Assembly: GCA_946800325.1 (NCBI GenBank)
Contig: OX326958.1
Location: 26,390,914-26,454,913 of the forward strand
Direction of reading: 5' to 3'
Length of the DNA stretch: 64,000 nt
From: Luzula sylvatica
Lineage: Eukaryota; Streptophyta; Magnoliopsida; Poales; Juncaceae
In this document: one piece after another, positions 45,099-58,500 of the stretch
How positions within the stretch are numbered: position 1 is the stretch's first letter
How the letters are laid out: each line of letters begins with the position of its first letter
Notes under the pieces: generated by a model
Databases searched by the model: none
What the model was told of the DNA's origin: nothing
What the model saw: the letters and a program-made list of their open reading frames with translations, nothing else
Translations under genes and position numbers: made by a program

Positions 45099-45640
45099 AA
45101 AATTTCATTTGGATTAGTTTTGAAATATTTTTTTAAATCTTATTATTTTTCGAATTTTGTACATACAATACATATACATGCATAAATGCTCCATTTGTTT
45201 TATCAAAAAAAGTGTAGATAAAAGCTCTGAATATGAAGATCCATCCGTCCCAACTCCCAAACCGGTACGAATTTGAAGATCTATCCGTACTTGTATCACA
45301 GGCCAAACAAGAGAGATGACGGTGAGCCAGTGGCCACATTAACGCCTCGTACCCACCACCGCCCTCAATTCAAGTTCCAATTTCTTAACAAAGACATGCT
45401 CCATGACAAAAACCATCAACCGAAAGTAGACATGAAAAGCACGCCGCAAGAAAATGGATCCCCCATCTGAGTTTATTCCCCAGTTTTTCCCCAAACCAAC
45501 CACACACACACACACACACACACACTCCCACAAGACAAGAACGCAAAGCAAAGCAGGTCATGGCCTCCTTATCCATCTTGCTGAACTCTTATCTTTATCC
45601 AACTTGTTTATAAAGCTACAAATAAAGAAAGGTACCTAAC
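45099..45640. other. Upstream region of the universal stress protein gene
   Basis: This region should contain promoter and 5' UTR. A (CA)n microsatellite lies at 45500-45525, about 115 bp before the ATG. No upstream gene is seen. Confidence 0.5.
45500..45525. repeat. (CA)n microsatellite
   Basis: Thirteen CA units lie in the probable 5' UTR or proximal promoter of the stress protein gene. Confidence 0.95.
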
Positions 45641-46278
45641 ATGGAACAAATAGAGAAAGGTACACCAATGCTCCCGGAGGCAAGTTCAGGTGGTGCTGAG
45701 ACCGGTACCACTACCATAACCAATGAAATCAACAAGAACAAACTGGTGGTGATGGTGGCAATCGACGAAAGCCAAGGAAGCCTCTATGCCTTGTCTTGGG
45801 CTCTCCACAATCTTCATCTTCTCCCCATCACCTCATGGCTCCTTTTTCACGCCCCCCACCCGCTACACCATTACATGCATCCCGTCGGTCCCGGTACGTA
45901 ATTACTTAACTACTTATATCATGATCTACATGTATCATTAATTTGGTTGATAAATTCATAAAATATGCAGCGGTTTACGCTACATCCTCTTTGATAGAGT
46001 CTGTCAGGCAAGCTCAACAAGAGAACACGAAACATCTACTCGAGAAGGCTCTTCGCATGTGCCACAACAAGGGGGTGACGGCCGAGACGTTAGCTATGGA
46101 AGGAGACGCGAAGGAGATGATATGTCAAGCTGCAGAACAGATGCATGTCGATCTCCTCGTCGTTGGCAGTCGCGGCCTCGGCACCCTGAAGAGGGCATTT
46201 CTAGGAAGTGTGAGCGATTATTGCGCACATCATACAAGATGCCCTGTTCTCATCGTCAAACCTGAGACCCATCATTGA
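45641..46278 (+). CDS. Universal stress protein (UspA family)
   Basis: Exon 1 45641-45893 and exon 2 45971-46278 (GT-AG) give 186 codons. After a 33-residue leader, the Usp fold begins at KLVVMVAIDESQGSLYALSW. The ATP-binding signature G-x2-G-x9-G(S) is intact: GSRGLGTLKRAFLGSVSDYC (150-169), followed by HHTRCPVLIV, so this is an ATP-binding USP. Such small cytosolic proteins respond to hypoxia, drought and salt in plants; the exact role here is unknown. The gene ends 304 bp from the stop of the convergent GH3 gene. The spacer between the two strands (residues 78-88) is short compared with longer plant USPs, but the frame is clean. Confidence 0.92.
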
Positions 46279-46582
46279 TATGTTGCAAGAATTTCATTAT
46301 TTCGTTCTTTTCTTGTTTGTTAACAAACTCTTTGCTGTGTCCACTACTGGCAATGAGTCTAAAATAAGTTGCTGCAATTTTCAATTGCTTATGTTTCTTA
46401 TAAATTGCTTGATTGAAAGAATCACAAGCCATTCTTAGGTCCATATAAATGAAGGAAAAATCCCTTGAAAAAAGAAATCACACCTTTTAAACAACAAAAT
46501 ATCAATTGCTTTATTCATGGCTAGTTTCGCAAATGGTGAATTTTATTAATTGAGAAACCTAATTGCCGCAGAAGACTCAGAT
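46279..46582. other. Convergent 3' region between USP and GH3 genes
   Basis: This 304-bp spacer must hold both 3' UTRs. No further gene is seen. Confidence 0.6.
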
Positions 46583-49373
46583 TTACATATGGGACGGCAT
46601 CGTCTCCAAACCAAAACCGAAGGGGAAGAGAGGGTCGTAGTGCGGATCACCGATATTCATGGGCAGCTGATCCACGGACTTGAACCAAGTCCTCGACAGT
46701 TTGCCGGAGAAACCGTAATCTCCAAAGAGTACATCCGCCACACCTTTTCCTTCCGTGCCTGGTAGCCATGCGGCCACAAATGCATTTATCTTGTCGATAT
46801 ATGGCTTTACGACAAGTGGACGACCCGAAATGAGCACCACGATACACTTCACATTGCTACATACATTTTCAATCACACTCGGACCGGGTGCCGGAATGGT
46901 CAAATTGAGATTATCACCTTGGGTCTCGGCGTATGGTGGTTCTCCTATAACCACTATGGCATAAGAAAAACCACCTTTTTTCACGAAATCAGAGCTCGGT
47001 TCCTCCGAGTAGACCACCTCTGCACTGCCCTCTACAGTCGATTTAATTCCGTCCAATATGGTGGTTCCTGTTGATAAAAAGACAACGACGAAATATAATG
47101 ATGTTTGGTGATAAAAAGCCTCAAACAATTAAGATGTTTTGTGAAAATTAACCTGAAGTGATATTGTTCCCTCCTTGCCCTTGCCAGGTGATGGTCCAAC
47201 CGCCGCATTGGTAACCTAAATTATCCGCATGAGTCCCTGCAACCAAAATCTTTCCGCACTTTTTAGGGAGGGGCAGCAAAGGCTTTTCCCCGTATTTTCC
47301 ATTCTTGAGAAGAACAAGTGATTTCCTTACGGCCTCTCTAGCCAAATCGCGATGCTCCTGTCCAATTCAATCAATCACACGTCTTTACTAAGTTGTTTAT
47401 ATTTTTCCAAAATATTAATAGAATAGGCCGTGAATTTATTGGTATTGTAAAAACATATGGTAATCGCAGACCTGCTTGCCAAGCTCGCCAGCTAAACTAG
47501 GATCAGGAAAGGGGTTCTCAAATAGGCCCATAGTGAACTTGACACGAAGTATCCTCCACACTGCGTCGTCAATTCGGCTCATTGGAATAGTATTATCGTG
47601 CACCAAGCTCGTCAGGTTTCCGATAAAATCTGTGAAGTTGAACGGAACCATTATCTACATGCACATAGCAAAAACAAATGGTAGTTAGTACAAAAAGATA
47701 GTCGATATAACAGCTCGGGTGGTTGGTACCATAAACACTGACCATATCAATGCCAGCTAAAATACCGAGCTTGACGGATAGGTGGTAATCCGAACCGGCA
47801 GGGGTAGTGATTCTGTCAATCCCTTGCCAATCTGAGATGACGAAACCCTAATATGCATTTTTAATTAAGACAAAAAAGTCATTATCTTATAGCTGATATA
47901 AAACTCGAGAAAAAAGAACAGACCTTGAAACCAAGTGTTTTCTTGAGGATATTCGTAACTAATAAATGATTGGCGTGCATTTTAACCCCGTTCCAACTTG
48001 AATAAGAGATCATGATTGTGGACACGCCTTGGATAACAGCATTGTAATAAGGAGGCATGTGGATGCTAAGTAAGCCGTGGTAGTCTATAATGGTATTGTT
48101 CTCGTTAATACCCTTATTTGTCCCTCCATCTCCGACATAGTGCTTCGAGCACGCTGCTACGTTCCTCCTGCATGTATATACACGATATCAGAATGGGAAC
48201 AAAAGTATCTTAACGGTTCAATTAATTAAGACACACTCACGTTCCGGAAACGAAAGGAACTCCTTTACGAGCGTTTGGAGGGATCTCACCTTGGAAACCA
48301 GAGATTACCGGTGTCATTAACTGAACCACTTTAGGATCTTCGCTGAAGCTTTCGTAGCACCTTCCCCATCTTGGATCTCTGCATACCTGATTAATTACGC
48401 GAAATTAATTAGTCATGCCCTTCATGATGTGCAATTAATGTACTTTATTTTATTTGCCCTTCATGATGTGCAATTAATATACTTCAACTGTTTGCCCTTC
48501 ATGATGTGCAATTAATATATTTCAACTTTTTGCCCTTTGTGATGCGCAATTATATACTTAATTTGTTTTAAACATAATTTCATGACCAATGAAATATAAT
48601 TTCATCGCCAAATTTCCCATCACTTACCGCAACACATGGTGCAAAGATGTAAGGTATGCCGGTGGCTCGAACTTCAAGAGCAACTGCAGCCCCAATCTTT
48701 TTTGCTAACTCAGGATCCCTGCAAAAATAAAATTAATCATATTAATTTTAACCATTATGTAGGGTAGCAATAATGTGACTTAAAAGGGATTTTATTCGTA
48801 AATTTGACTGATAAATGAAGCCATGAGAGGCTCGTAGTTGAAGGATTGAACTAGGAAATGAAGGTATAGAATTTAACCTGGTGGCGCCGAGGCCAACATT
48901 GTGGGGAAAGATAGTAGCTTTGTACACATTGTTGTGACCATGGACAGCATCAATGCCATAAATCATGGGGATTCCGAGGCGGGTCGAAAGAGCCCCTTTT
49001 TGCAGCTCAGTGATCAAGCTCGCCCATTCCTCCGCAGTCGCCTGCGGTGACGGCACGCTCCCTCCTCCACTCAGCACACTCCCTGCATTACCCAATTTCA
49101 ATTAACTACATCACATACTTTGTTAATTACAATTATTCACTGCGAAATACGCGTACCTATAAAATAATTCTTCATGACATCCGAAGCTGCGACCGATCTT
49201 TCAATCTGGGTCATCTGGCCTATCTTCTCCTCGAGCGTCATTCGAGTAATGAGGTCTTTTATCCTCACATTGAGTGGTCGTTTTGGGTCTTTGTATTTCA
49301 AATATTCGGCACTTTGTACTCCCATTAAAGTCGCCACCAAGCAGCAGAGAACAAGAAGAACAAATCGCTCCAT
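46583..49373 (-). CDS. GH3 family beta-glucan exohydrolase / beta-glucosidase, secreted
   Basis: Nine exons on the minus strand: 49373-49157, 49082-48878, 48718-48628, 48386-48241, 48167-47924, 47847-47743, 47654-47472, 47357-47153 and 47067-46583. They sum to 626 codons with GT-AG introns. The N-terminus is a signal peptide ([19 protein letters not shown]). The GH3 N-terminal TIM barrel holds [47 protein letters not shown] and the nucleophile Asp307 in GFVISDW. The C-terminal domain holds [14 protein letters not shown], whose Glu508 or Glu513 is the candidate acid/base, and GRPLVV. The family removes glucose from cell-wall beta-glucans in the apoplast; barley ExoI is the reference. No lesion is seen. 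Confidence 0.95.
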
Positions 49374-49805
49374 TGATACTAACTGGTTTGGGTTAGTTCT
49401 TCAGCTCAACACAGCTTTGATATATATATATACACACTTACTTGTCAGCATTCATGAATGAGCAAGTTTTTTTATTTCTTTTTCCCCTTATCCTTGAACA
49501 GCTGTTTTTTTTTGAGGATTTTTCTTTGGTTTTGAGTTTTGACTAAACAATGGAGGAGTGATGAGTGTTGCGAAATGGTTTGAAGTTGGAAGAACGGATT
49601 AAATGAGGGATAAATCTCGTTTTATTCGTCTTTATAGTTTGATACCAATCGCACTGAGTGAGAGAGTTAAGCCGACTGAGTTATGATTGGGGACGACACA
49701 CCACCTACTACCCCAGTGCTACGGTGGACACGGTGGGACACATCACGCGTGGCTTGTGCAGCTGTGCTACACTTTGCACAGGCCTACTTGTATCATTTTG
49801 AAAAT
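49374..49805. other. Upstream region of the GH3 gene
   Basis: This is the promoter region. A GATATATATATATA stretch at 49418-49431 lies about 45-60 bp before the ATG and may act as TATA box. No other gene is seen. Confidence 0.5.
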
Positions 49806-50030
49806 GGGTTATATAAATGCCCCCAAAACTCACTCAAACATCATTGATGTGTCAATCGAGAATGTCTAAATAAATTGATTAGATTCGTAAATAGATTGAT
49901 TGAACTACTTAATTGAATCAATCCATTTAACCATTGATTTGGAATCTAATCGATCCATTTAAATAACCTCGATTGACCTATCAAGAGTGTTTGAGTGAGT
50001 TTTGAAGGCTAAGTATATTTTCCCTTTTGG
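49806..50030. mobile_element. Foldback MITE (ACTCACTCAAACA family), copy 1
   Basis: The left arm AAAACTCACTCAAACATCAT is inverted at the right as AAAACTCACTCAAACACTCT, and the complementarity extends inward about 70 bp (GTCAATCGAG, AAATTGATTAGA). A second copy lies at 58084-58258. It is non-coding, and the ends are approximate. Confidence 0.75.
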
Positions 50031-51279
50031 AAAATTACACATCCGACATCCCCTTTCAATCAACAAAACAAATCAGAAAAATATATTTATAAAAATAGAG
50101 TTCTACGTAAACTTATTTTCTTATGATGTATTTTTTTCCAAAAAAATTATTTTTAATATTTGTCAACTAATTATTATTTTTTTTTTGCAAGATTCAAAGG
50201 TATATTTATCATTTATTACTATGTAAAATAAAATATTGTATAAATAATTTATAAATACCTAAAATATTTATAAATATTTTTTGAAAATTAGTCTGTCATG
50301 AGAAAATGGATCTATCATAGAACTTCTCTTTATGAAATTAAATTGTTTTATGTGTTAAATGGAATTCATTTACTTTTCTCATCTGATTATTTAACACGTA
50401 CACAATATATTAAACCGGATTCGTTTACGACGTATTCAATATTAAAATGTCGTATCATCCATGCAATAAGAGCATCGTAAGGATTTTTCATTTTCTAGAT
50501 ACAAAAAAGTATAATAAGAACCGTATGGATAATATATATTATATACACCAAAAAATTATTCAAAGGCTTTCTTGCCTAACACTTTGAATTGAACACTTTG
50601 TTTTGGACTTGCAATCATTGAGTTCGGATTTATTTACCATTTTAAAAACAAAAAAAATAACATATTTATTCTTCGTTTGAAAATCTAAAATATCAATTTT
50701 ACCATTTAAAAGATTACAAAATATATAAGTGTTTATATTGTTAATTGCCTAAAAATTCTCAATATTTAAAATAAATCCTCACCTTTTGGATACACCCCCA
50801 AAACGCCTCAAAATCAAGTTTTTTTTTCTTTTTCAATTATTCATTATAGGTGTTAAACTTAACTCCATGTGATGTTAAACCTATAGCAATTTGTTCTGTT
50901 TTTAAAAATGACCACTTTATTCCATGATTTAATTTCTGTTATGTTTTTTGTATAAACGGGGAAAGTAAAAATTAATTTAAACAACAATTATAATATATAT
51001 TTCTTACCAAAATTATGTAGTACACATATGTTAGAATAAACAAAATTTGATATATATTTTTTGAAAAATAAGATTATATTTTTTCGTCGATTATTATATG
51101 TTTTGTGTATTTATATATAATAATATTGTTAATAGAATTCCACTTCATAAAAAAACACGCTTCTTCCATGGATCTGGATCTTCCAATTTAATCATTTATT
51201 TTAGCATCTTTCGGCCAAGGAGAACAGATAATTGTTCTCTCTTTAAAGAATGAATGTTTTTGAGCTCTCACATTGAGCC
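50031..51279. other. AT-rich intergenic sequence
   Basis: I see no gene, RNA or clear transposon in this stretch. Confidence 0.5.
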
Positions 51280-51979
51280 ACCTAATATTTGACTTTCTAT
51301 CACACATATTAATATTTATATAATTTCCATATTTATTTTATGATTTGATTATACCACATCATCTTTGACTTTCTATCACACATATTAATATTTATATAAT
51401 TTTCATATTTATTTTATGATTTGATTATGTTCATTAATTTATATCATGTATCCATTAATTTATATCATGTTTTACCCATTTAACCATTTAATAATTTATT
51501 TTATGATCTTTATATCATGTTCTACCTTAATTATATTAATATTTATATCATGTTTTCATTTTTATTTTATGATTTCATATTTATTTTGTGATTAATATTT
51601 ATATAATTTCCATATTTATTTTATGATTTGATTATATCCATTAATTTATATCATGTATCCATTAATTTATATCATGTTTTACTCATTTAACCATTTAATA
51701 ATTTATTTTATGATCTTTATATCATGTTCTACCTTAATTATATTAATATTTATATCATGTTTTCAAACTTATTTTATGATTTCATATTTATTTTGTGATT
51801 TGATGTTCATTAATTTATATCATGTTTTACATTTTATGATTTGATTATGTCCATTAATTTATATCATGTTTTACCCATTTAACCATTTAATAATTTATTT
51901 TATGATCTTTATATCATGTTCTACCTTAATTATATTAATATTTATATCATGTTTTCATATTTATTTTATGATTTTATAT

Positions 51980-51992
51980 TTATTTTGTGATT
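51980..51992. repeat. Left target duplication of SINE
   Basis: TTATTTTGTGATT is repeated exactly at 52218-52230. Confidence 0.9.
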
Positions 51993-52217
51993 TTTTTTTT
52001 TTTTTTTTTGAGTAAATTCGGAGAGGGCTCAAAGTCCCCCTTCCAAACACAATCTCCTTTTTTTTTTTTTTTTTTTTTATTACAAACCCGTAGGCCACAC
52101 ACTCTATTCACTCATTTAACATTTAATTTATAATCCAGTGTCTCCGTCGGGAATCGAACCTCACACCTCTCGCTCCCTAGCCAAGAGATGTGACCAACTA
52201 GGCTAACTCTAGTTGGC
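51993..52217 (-). mobile_element. tRNA-derived SINE
   Basis: On the minus strand the 5' end is tRNA-like: A box TAGTTGGTCAC (52200-52190) and B box GGTTCGATTCC (52160-52150, reading inward) lie about 30 bp apart. A tRNA-unrelated body and a poly(A) tail (poly-T at 51993-52009) follow. A perfect 13-bp target duplication flanks it. The internal T run at 52058-52078 hints at an A-rich linker. The length of about 225 bp suits plant SINEs. Confidence 0.9.
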
Positions 52218-52472
52218 TTATTTTGTGATTTGATATTCATTAATTTATATCATGCTTTACGCATTTAATATTTTTTTCATATTTTTTTGTGATATTCATT
52301 AATTTATTTTATGATATTATATCAAATTACACATTTTATAATTTTCATATTGATTTTATGATATTTTTCTGTAAACATACCGAATAACAATTAATAAGTG
52401 AATACACAATATTCTATGTAATACAAACAATTACATTAAAAATTCGCAGCGAATCGCGCACAAATTTCCTAG

Positions 52473-53128
52473 TTTAATTAATTGCATTATGTTTTGTATT
52501 TTTGTTGTTTGTCCTACTCTCCTAAAAAATTCTCTCTTGGCATTGTTCCATTGATTATATATCGTTTGGAGTGTTGGTACATTTTTAAGACGGTGATTAC
52601 TTTTGGTTTTATGGCTCGTTTTGGCTTAGCGATGAAATATATAAAAACAGAGTTATGATAGGGACACGTAAAATTATCAAAAATTTAAATTTAACACAAA
52701 TAGGTAAATTTGTGTATAAATTGTGATCGGTTTATGTGTTTCATTTGTTACTAATGAATATAAAATATTTACTATTTTATTTTATATCAACGTCTTTTCA
52801 CAAAGTTGATGGAATTGAAATATTGATTAAAAAAAATTAAGTAATGAATAATCACCAAACTGTCTTTAGTTTATAATTTGATTAGTTCAAAATTATATGT
52901 AAAATAATAATAATAATAATAATAATAATACACTAATGTTATTATATGATTTAATGGACTCAATAGCTCGGTTAATTTATATAACATAATAAATCATAAG
53001 TCATTAGTTCAATTCTAATTACATAATACTCGAAAGACAAAAAATAATTTCATTTAATAAAATATTTATTATTGTATGATATAATATTATAATAATATAT
53101 TATATGTATAAAATATTATTATTATAAG
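52473..53128. other. AT-rich intergenic sequence with (AAT)n
   Basis: No gene is seen. An (AAT)n microsatellite lies at 52903-52931. Confidence 0.55.
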
Positions 53129-53864
53129 GGAAATTTTGAATAGTAGACCAAAAAAGTTTCGGAATACCCGAAATAACCAACTTAGTTTGGAAATTTGGAA
53201 ACTAACACTCTCGACTTTTGAAAAGTTGAAACCTTTTTGATTCCTAATTAACTACCAAACAAACAACTTAACTGCCTTAAACAGGCTCTCAATGTTTCAA
53301 AAGTCGAGAAATATTGATTTGACAGGCTCTCGACGTTTGAAAAGTCGAGAGGCATTGATTTGACAGGCTCTCAATGTTTCAAAAGTCGAGAAATATTGAT
53401 TTGACAGGCTCTCCACGTTTGAAAAGTCGAGAGGCATTGATTTGACAGGCTCTCAACGTTTCAAAAGTCGAGAAATATTGATTTGACAGGCTCTCAACGT
53501 TTGAAAAGTCGAGAGATATTATTTCATAACAGGGTGTCGACTTTTGAAAAGTCGACCGGTTTTAATAAGAGCAGGTGGACGTTGGGGATCTGTGTGCATT
53601 TAACAGGGTCTCGACTTTTGAAAAATCGACCGTTTTGGAGAGCTGTCTCGGAAAGTGCAACACTCGACCTTTCAAAAGTCGACAGGTTAGATAGGGTTAA
53701 CAGTTTAATTAACAATCAACAATGTCTCGACTTTTGAAAAGTCGACAATTTTCCATGCTCTCGACTTTTCAAAAATCGAGAGTGTTAGAATCCAAATTAC
53801 CAAACTAAGTTGGCTATTTCGGGTATTCCGAAACTTTTTTGGTCTACTATTCCAAATTTCCCTT
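53129..53864. mobile_element. Long-TIR element with CGACTTTTGAAAAGTCG palindromes, copy 2
   Basis: The inverted arms run from 53129 (AAGGGAAATTTTGAATAGTA) to about 53213 and from about 53775 to 53864, some 85 bp each. The termini match the element at 44144-45098. Between the arms the sequence is almost entirely made of palindromes of the type CGACTTTTGAAAAGTCG and a 41-bp tandem array (53282-53527). TATTATA flanks both ends and could be a 7-bp target duplication, though the flanks are AT-rich. Frames in this stretch are artefacts of the array. Confidence 0.8.
53282..53527. repeat. 41-bp tandem array with alternating unit types
   Basis: Six units of 41 bp begin with CAGGCTCTC. Odd units carry GTTTCAAAAGTCGAGAAAT and even units GTTTGAAAAGTCGAGAGGC, so the true period is 82 bp. 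The last unit is modified. Confidence 0.92.

Positions 53865-55586
<1,722 letters not shown>

Positions 55587-55646
<60 letters not shown>
55587..55646. repeat. (CT)n(AT)n compound microsatellite
   Basis: Simple repeats lie on the right side of MITE copy 3. Confidence 0.95.
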
Positions 55647-55649
<3 letters not shown>

Positions 55650-56662
55650 ATAAATAATATAATAAGTATATATATGAATAATGATGGATACATGAAAATA
55701 TATTAAATTTGTCGACGATATTAACTGTTAGTGGTAATTAACATACTTTGAAAAGCCTCTTTCTAATGACAATATGTTCACTCCCTTTTTTGGAAATTTG
55801 GAACTACTACTTTTAGTTCAGAAGTCTCAATCACTAATAATTAATAAATAACAAATCTTTGAAAGAAATCATGATATTGATAAGCCTTGAAAACTCATGT
55901 TAGGTCCTATGTGTGGAAAATCATACCTTGCCCGGTTTGTCAATGATTTAATCGAGATTCATTCATTTATTTATTTATGGTAATAAATGGAAGGCGGAAA
56001 TGTTTCTCATTTTCAAAATTATATATTATTTTCCTCTGTATATTGACGGTTGTTCAACAAAATGTACAAATACATATATAAAAGATGTTACATAAAATTA
56101 ATATAATTTTCGTTATACACATACCAATTATCAATAAAGACAAAAAATAATTGTTAGAAGATAAATATCAGTGGAAACGGATTGGATGGGAGAACATTTT
56201 TTTTTGCAACTCCCACGTTTTTTACATTAATTATCTTTGGGTGATATAGTCTAAATCTTTTATGGGACCACTACTTCGCAAACTTAAGTGTAGAAAATGA
56301 CATTACATTGTCATTGCCAGCATTTAAGCATTAAATTAAGGCCATTTATTTAAGCCGGGAAATAAGATACAAATTAAGGAATATTTTTTTTGTACGTAAT
56401 CATGTATGAATAGAAAATTCGAAAAATAATTTGATTTTGAAAAATATTTCAATGCTAATTCAAATCGGATTTTATAAATTTGGTATCATCGGATTTAAAA
56501 AGTCGGAATGTTAATTAGCTTACATACATGATTAAAAAAAATAACCTGTCTTTATAAATTGCAGATTAAAAGCGGGATTGCTTTGGTGCAGAAGCGCAAT
56601 TTGATGTGGCAGGGAGAATAATTCACGTGCTTTCATATTTTATCACTAAATTTTTCACGTAG
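55647..56662. other. AT-rich intergenic sequence
   Basis: I see no gene or clear transposon. Confidence 0.5.
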
Positions 56663-57056
56663 TAGTTAACATATTTAATTAACATGATAATTAACACATG
56701 TCATATAATTATTAATGAACTAATATTTAAGTAAAATTAGTTTGAATTCATAAATTTAAATGAGTAGAAATTAATTATTAATCATGTGTTTGTTTATTTA
56801 TAATATTACTTAAGTGTGTTAATTAGAATGCAATGAATTTGATGGTGAAATATTGGTTCAAAGTAACATTTCCCTTTATTTATGCCGGTGTGCATGCATC
56901 CATAAACCAAATGTTATTTTGATCACCAAATTCTCTACATTGTAATTAACACATTTTATTTCTATTAATGAATTCAAATTAATTTGAATTAAATATTAAA
57001 TAATTAATAATTATATGACATGTGTTGATGATCATGTTAATTAAATATGTTAACTA
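56663..57056. mobile_element. Near-complete foldback MITE, ~394 bp
   Basis: The left arm from TAGTTAACATATTTAATTAA is complementary to the right arm ending TTAATTAAATATGTTAACTA, and pairing continues inward (GTTAATTAGAATGCAATG against CATTGTAATTAAC) almost to a small loop near 56880-56910. A transcript would form a single long hairpin. Confidence 0.8.
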
Positions 57057-57147
57057 GTACATGATACTTAAGCTAATTATATTACGTGTGTTAATTATCA
57101 TGTTAATTAAATATGATAATACATGCACTAAAAGCATGAGCCCCTGC

Positions 57148-57638
57148 CTATGTTACGCGGATACTTCAAAAATACAGAAGTATCCTGAGGATATGCGTAT
57201 CCGATACGGATACGGGTGCGATACGGCTCGGATACGTATAAGATACGTCACGTGACGTATCCGAATATTTTATTACTTATTTTTTTCGGATAAGGCAGGA
57301 TACGGCTGGGGATACGTGTAGGATACGACTGGGATACAGAATACTTCGGCCCATCATATTTTTAAATAAATTGTATAGGATATTTTTAGGATATTTCTAG
57401 ATTAGTTTTGTGATATTTTTAGAACAAGTTTATGATATTTTTATGATACTTGTATTGTTTGGTTGATATTATTTATTGTCATGATATTTAATTTAAAAAT
57501 ATTATTATTTTATTAATTATATATAATATAAATATATTAAAATAATAATTATATATCCGTATCCGTATTCGTGATATTTTAAAAATTACCGTATCACCGT
57601 ATCCGTATCGTATCGAATACGATATCCGAGCAACATAG
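57148..57638. mobile_element. hAT-like MITE (CTATGTTGC family), copy 3
   Basis: It starts CTATGTTACGCGGATAC and ends CCGAGCAACATAG, with GGATACGG-rich arms as in 31214-32189. The target duplication is imperfect (flanks GCCCCTGC and GCCTGCGG). Confidence 0.8.
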
Positions 57639-58083
57639 GCCTGCGGTTCGAACAGGACGGATGCATGTCAGCATGTGTCTACGTTACTAACAAAATCTTT
57701 GGATCTAAAATCCTGTAAGGGTCAGGCTCGGCCTGGACCATCATTTCCAACAGGCCCACGAGCCCACTTTGACCGGATCTAGTTTCGGCGATTTTGATCG
57801 ATTATTTCACCAAAAATTGATTTCAGAAATTAGATCCAAATTTCAGCAATATTTCACCAAAATTGAAATAACAAAATCACATTCAGAAATATCAACGATT
57901 CATAAACCGATGTTGGCCTAGTTAATCTCAAAATTCACATTTTTCTTCTAAGTCCAGGGTCAATTTTCTTCCCAGAATCAATTTTTTCAAAATTTTATTT
58001 TTCTTTAGTTCACTAATATCTTATAAATTAAATATTGTAGTTTTTTTTTAATAACAACTTATAGTTGCATGTATATTTAAAGG

Positions 58084-58258
58084 GATTTGATATGGTGCCC
58101 CCCAACCTCACTTAAATATTTTTGATACGTCAATCGAAAATGTTTTAATAAATTGATTAGACCTCTTAATTGAATCAATCAATTTAATTATTAATTTGGA
58201 CTCTAATCAATTCATTTAAACATCTTCAATTAACGCATCAAAGATGTTTAAGACGAAG
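58084..58258. mobile_element. Foldback MITE (ACTCACTCAAACA family), copy 2
   Basis: It shares the arrangement and words of 49806-50030 (GTCAATCGAAAATGTTT, AATTGATTAGA, inverted at the right). It is more diverged. It directly abuts another MITE fragment at 58268. Confidence 0.6.
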
Positions 58259-58267
58259 ACTATTTTA

Positions 58268-58500
58268 CTATGTCACGCGGATACTTCAAAAATGCAGAAG
58301 TATCCTGAGGATACGGGTATCCGATACGGATACGGGTACGATACGGTTCTGATACGTATCGGATACGCCACGTGACGTATCCGATTATTTTAATATTTAT
58401 TTTTTTCGGATACGGCGGGAATACGGCAGGATACGGCAGGATACAACTGGGATACGTTCAGGATACGGATGGGATACTCCATTTATGATACTTCGGCCCC
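58268..58500. mobile_element. hAT-like MITE (CTATGTTGC family), truncated copy 4
   Basis: It starts CTATGTCACGCGGATACTTC and closely follows the left half of copy 3. The right terminus is missing. Confidence 0.75.

Larger units (their letters stand above)
51280..52472 (+). mobile_element. AT-rich tandem array ending in a Helitron-like terminus
   Basis: Three copies of a unit of about 195-200 bp begin near 51460, 51659 and 51853 (CATTAATTTATATCATGTTT, TATCATGTTCTACC). The array is interrupted by a SINE. At 52441-52472 the sequence GCAGCGAATCGCGC, then CTAG and T, resembles a Helitron 3' end with a weak hairpin. If correct, the array is the inside of a non-autonomous Helitron. Confidence 0.45.

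Noticed and set aside
45606..45616. TTTATAAAGC as TATA box of the stress protein gene
   Set aside because: It lies only about 30 bases before the ATG, so transcription would begin at or after the start codon.
53282..53527. CRISPR-like spacing of 41-bp repeats
   Set aside because: Units are contiguous without unique spacers, there are no cas genes, and the DNA is plant nuclear.
53483..53737. 84-codon frame and its antisense partners
   Set aside because: They are by-products of the palindromic tandem repeats in the long-TIR element.
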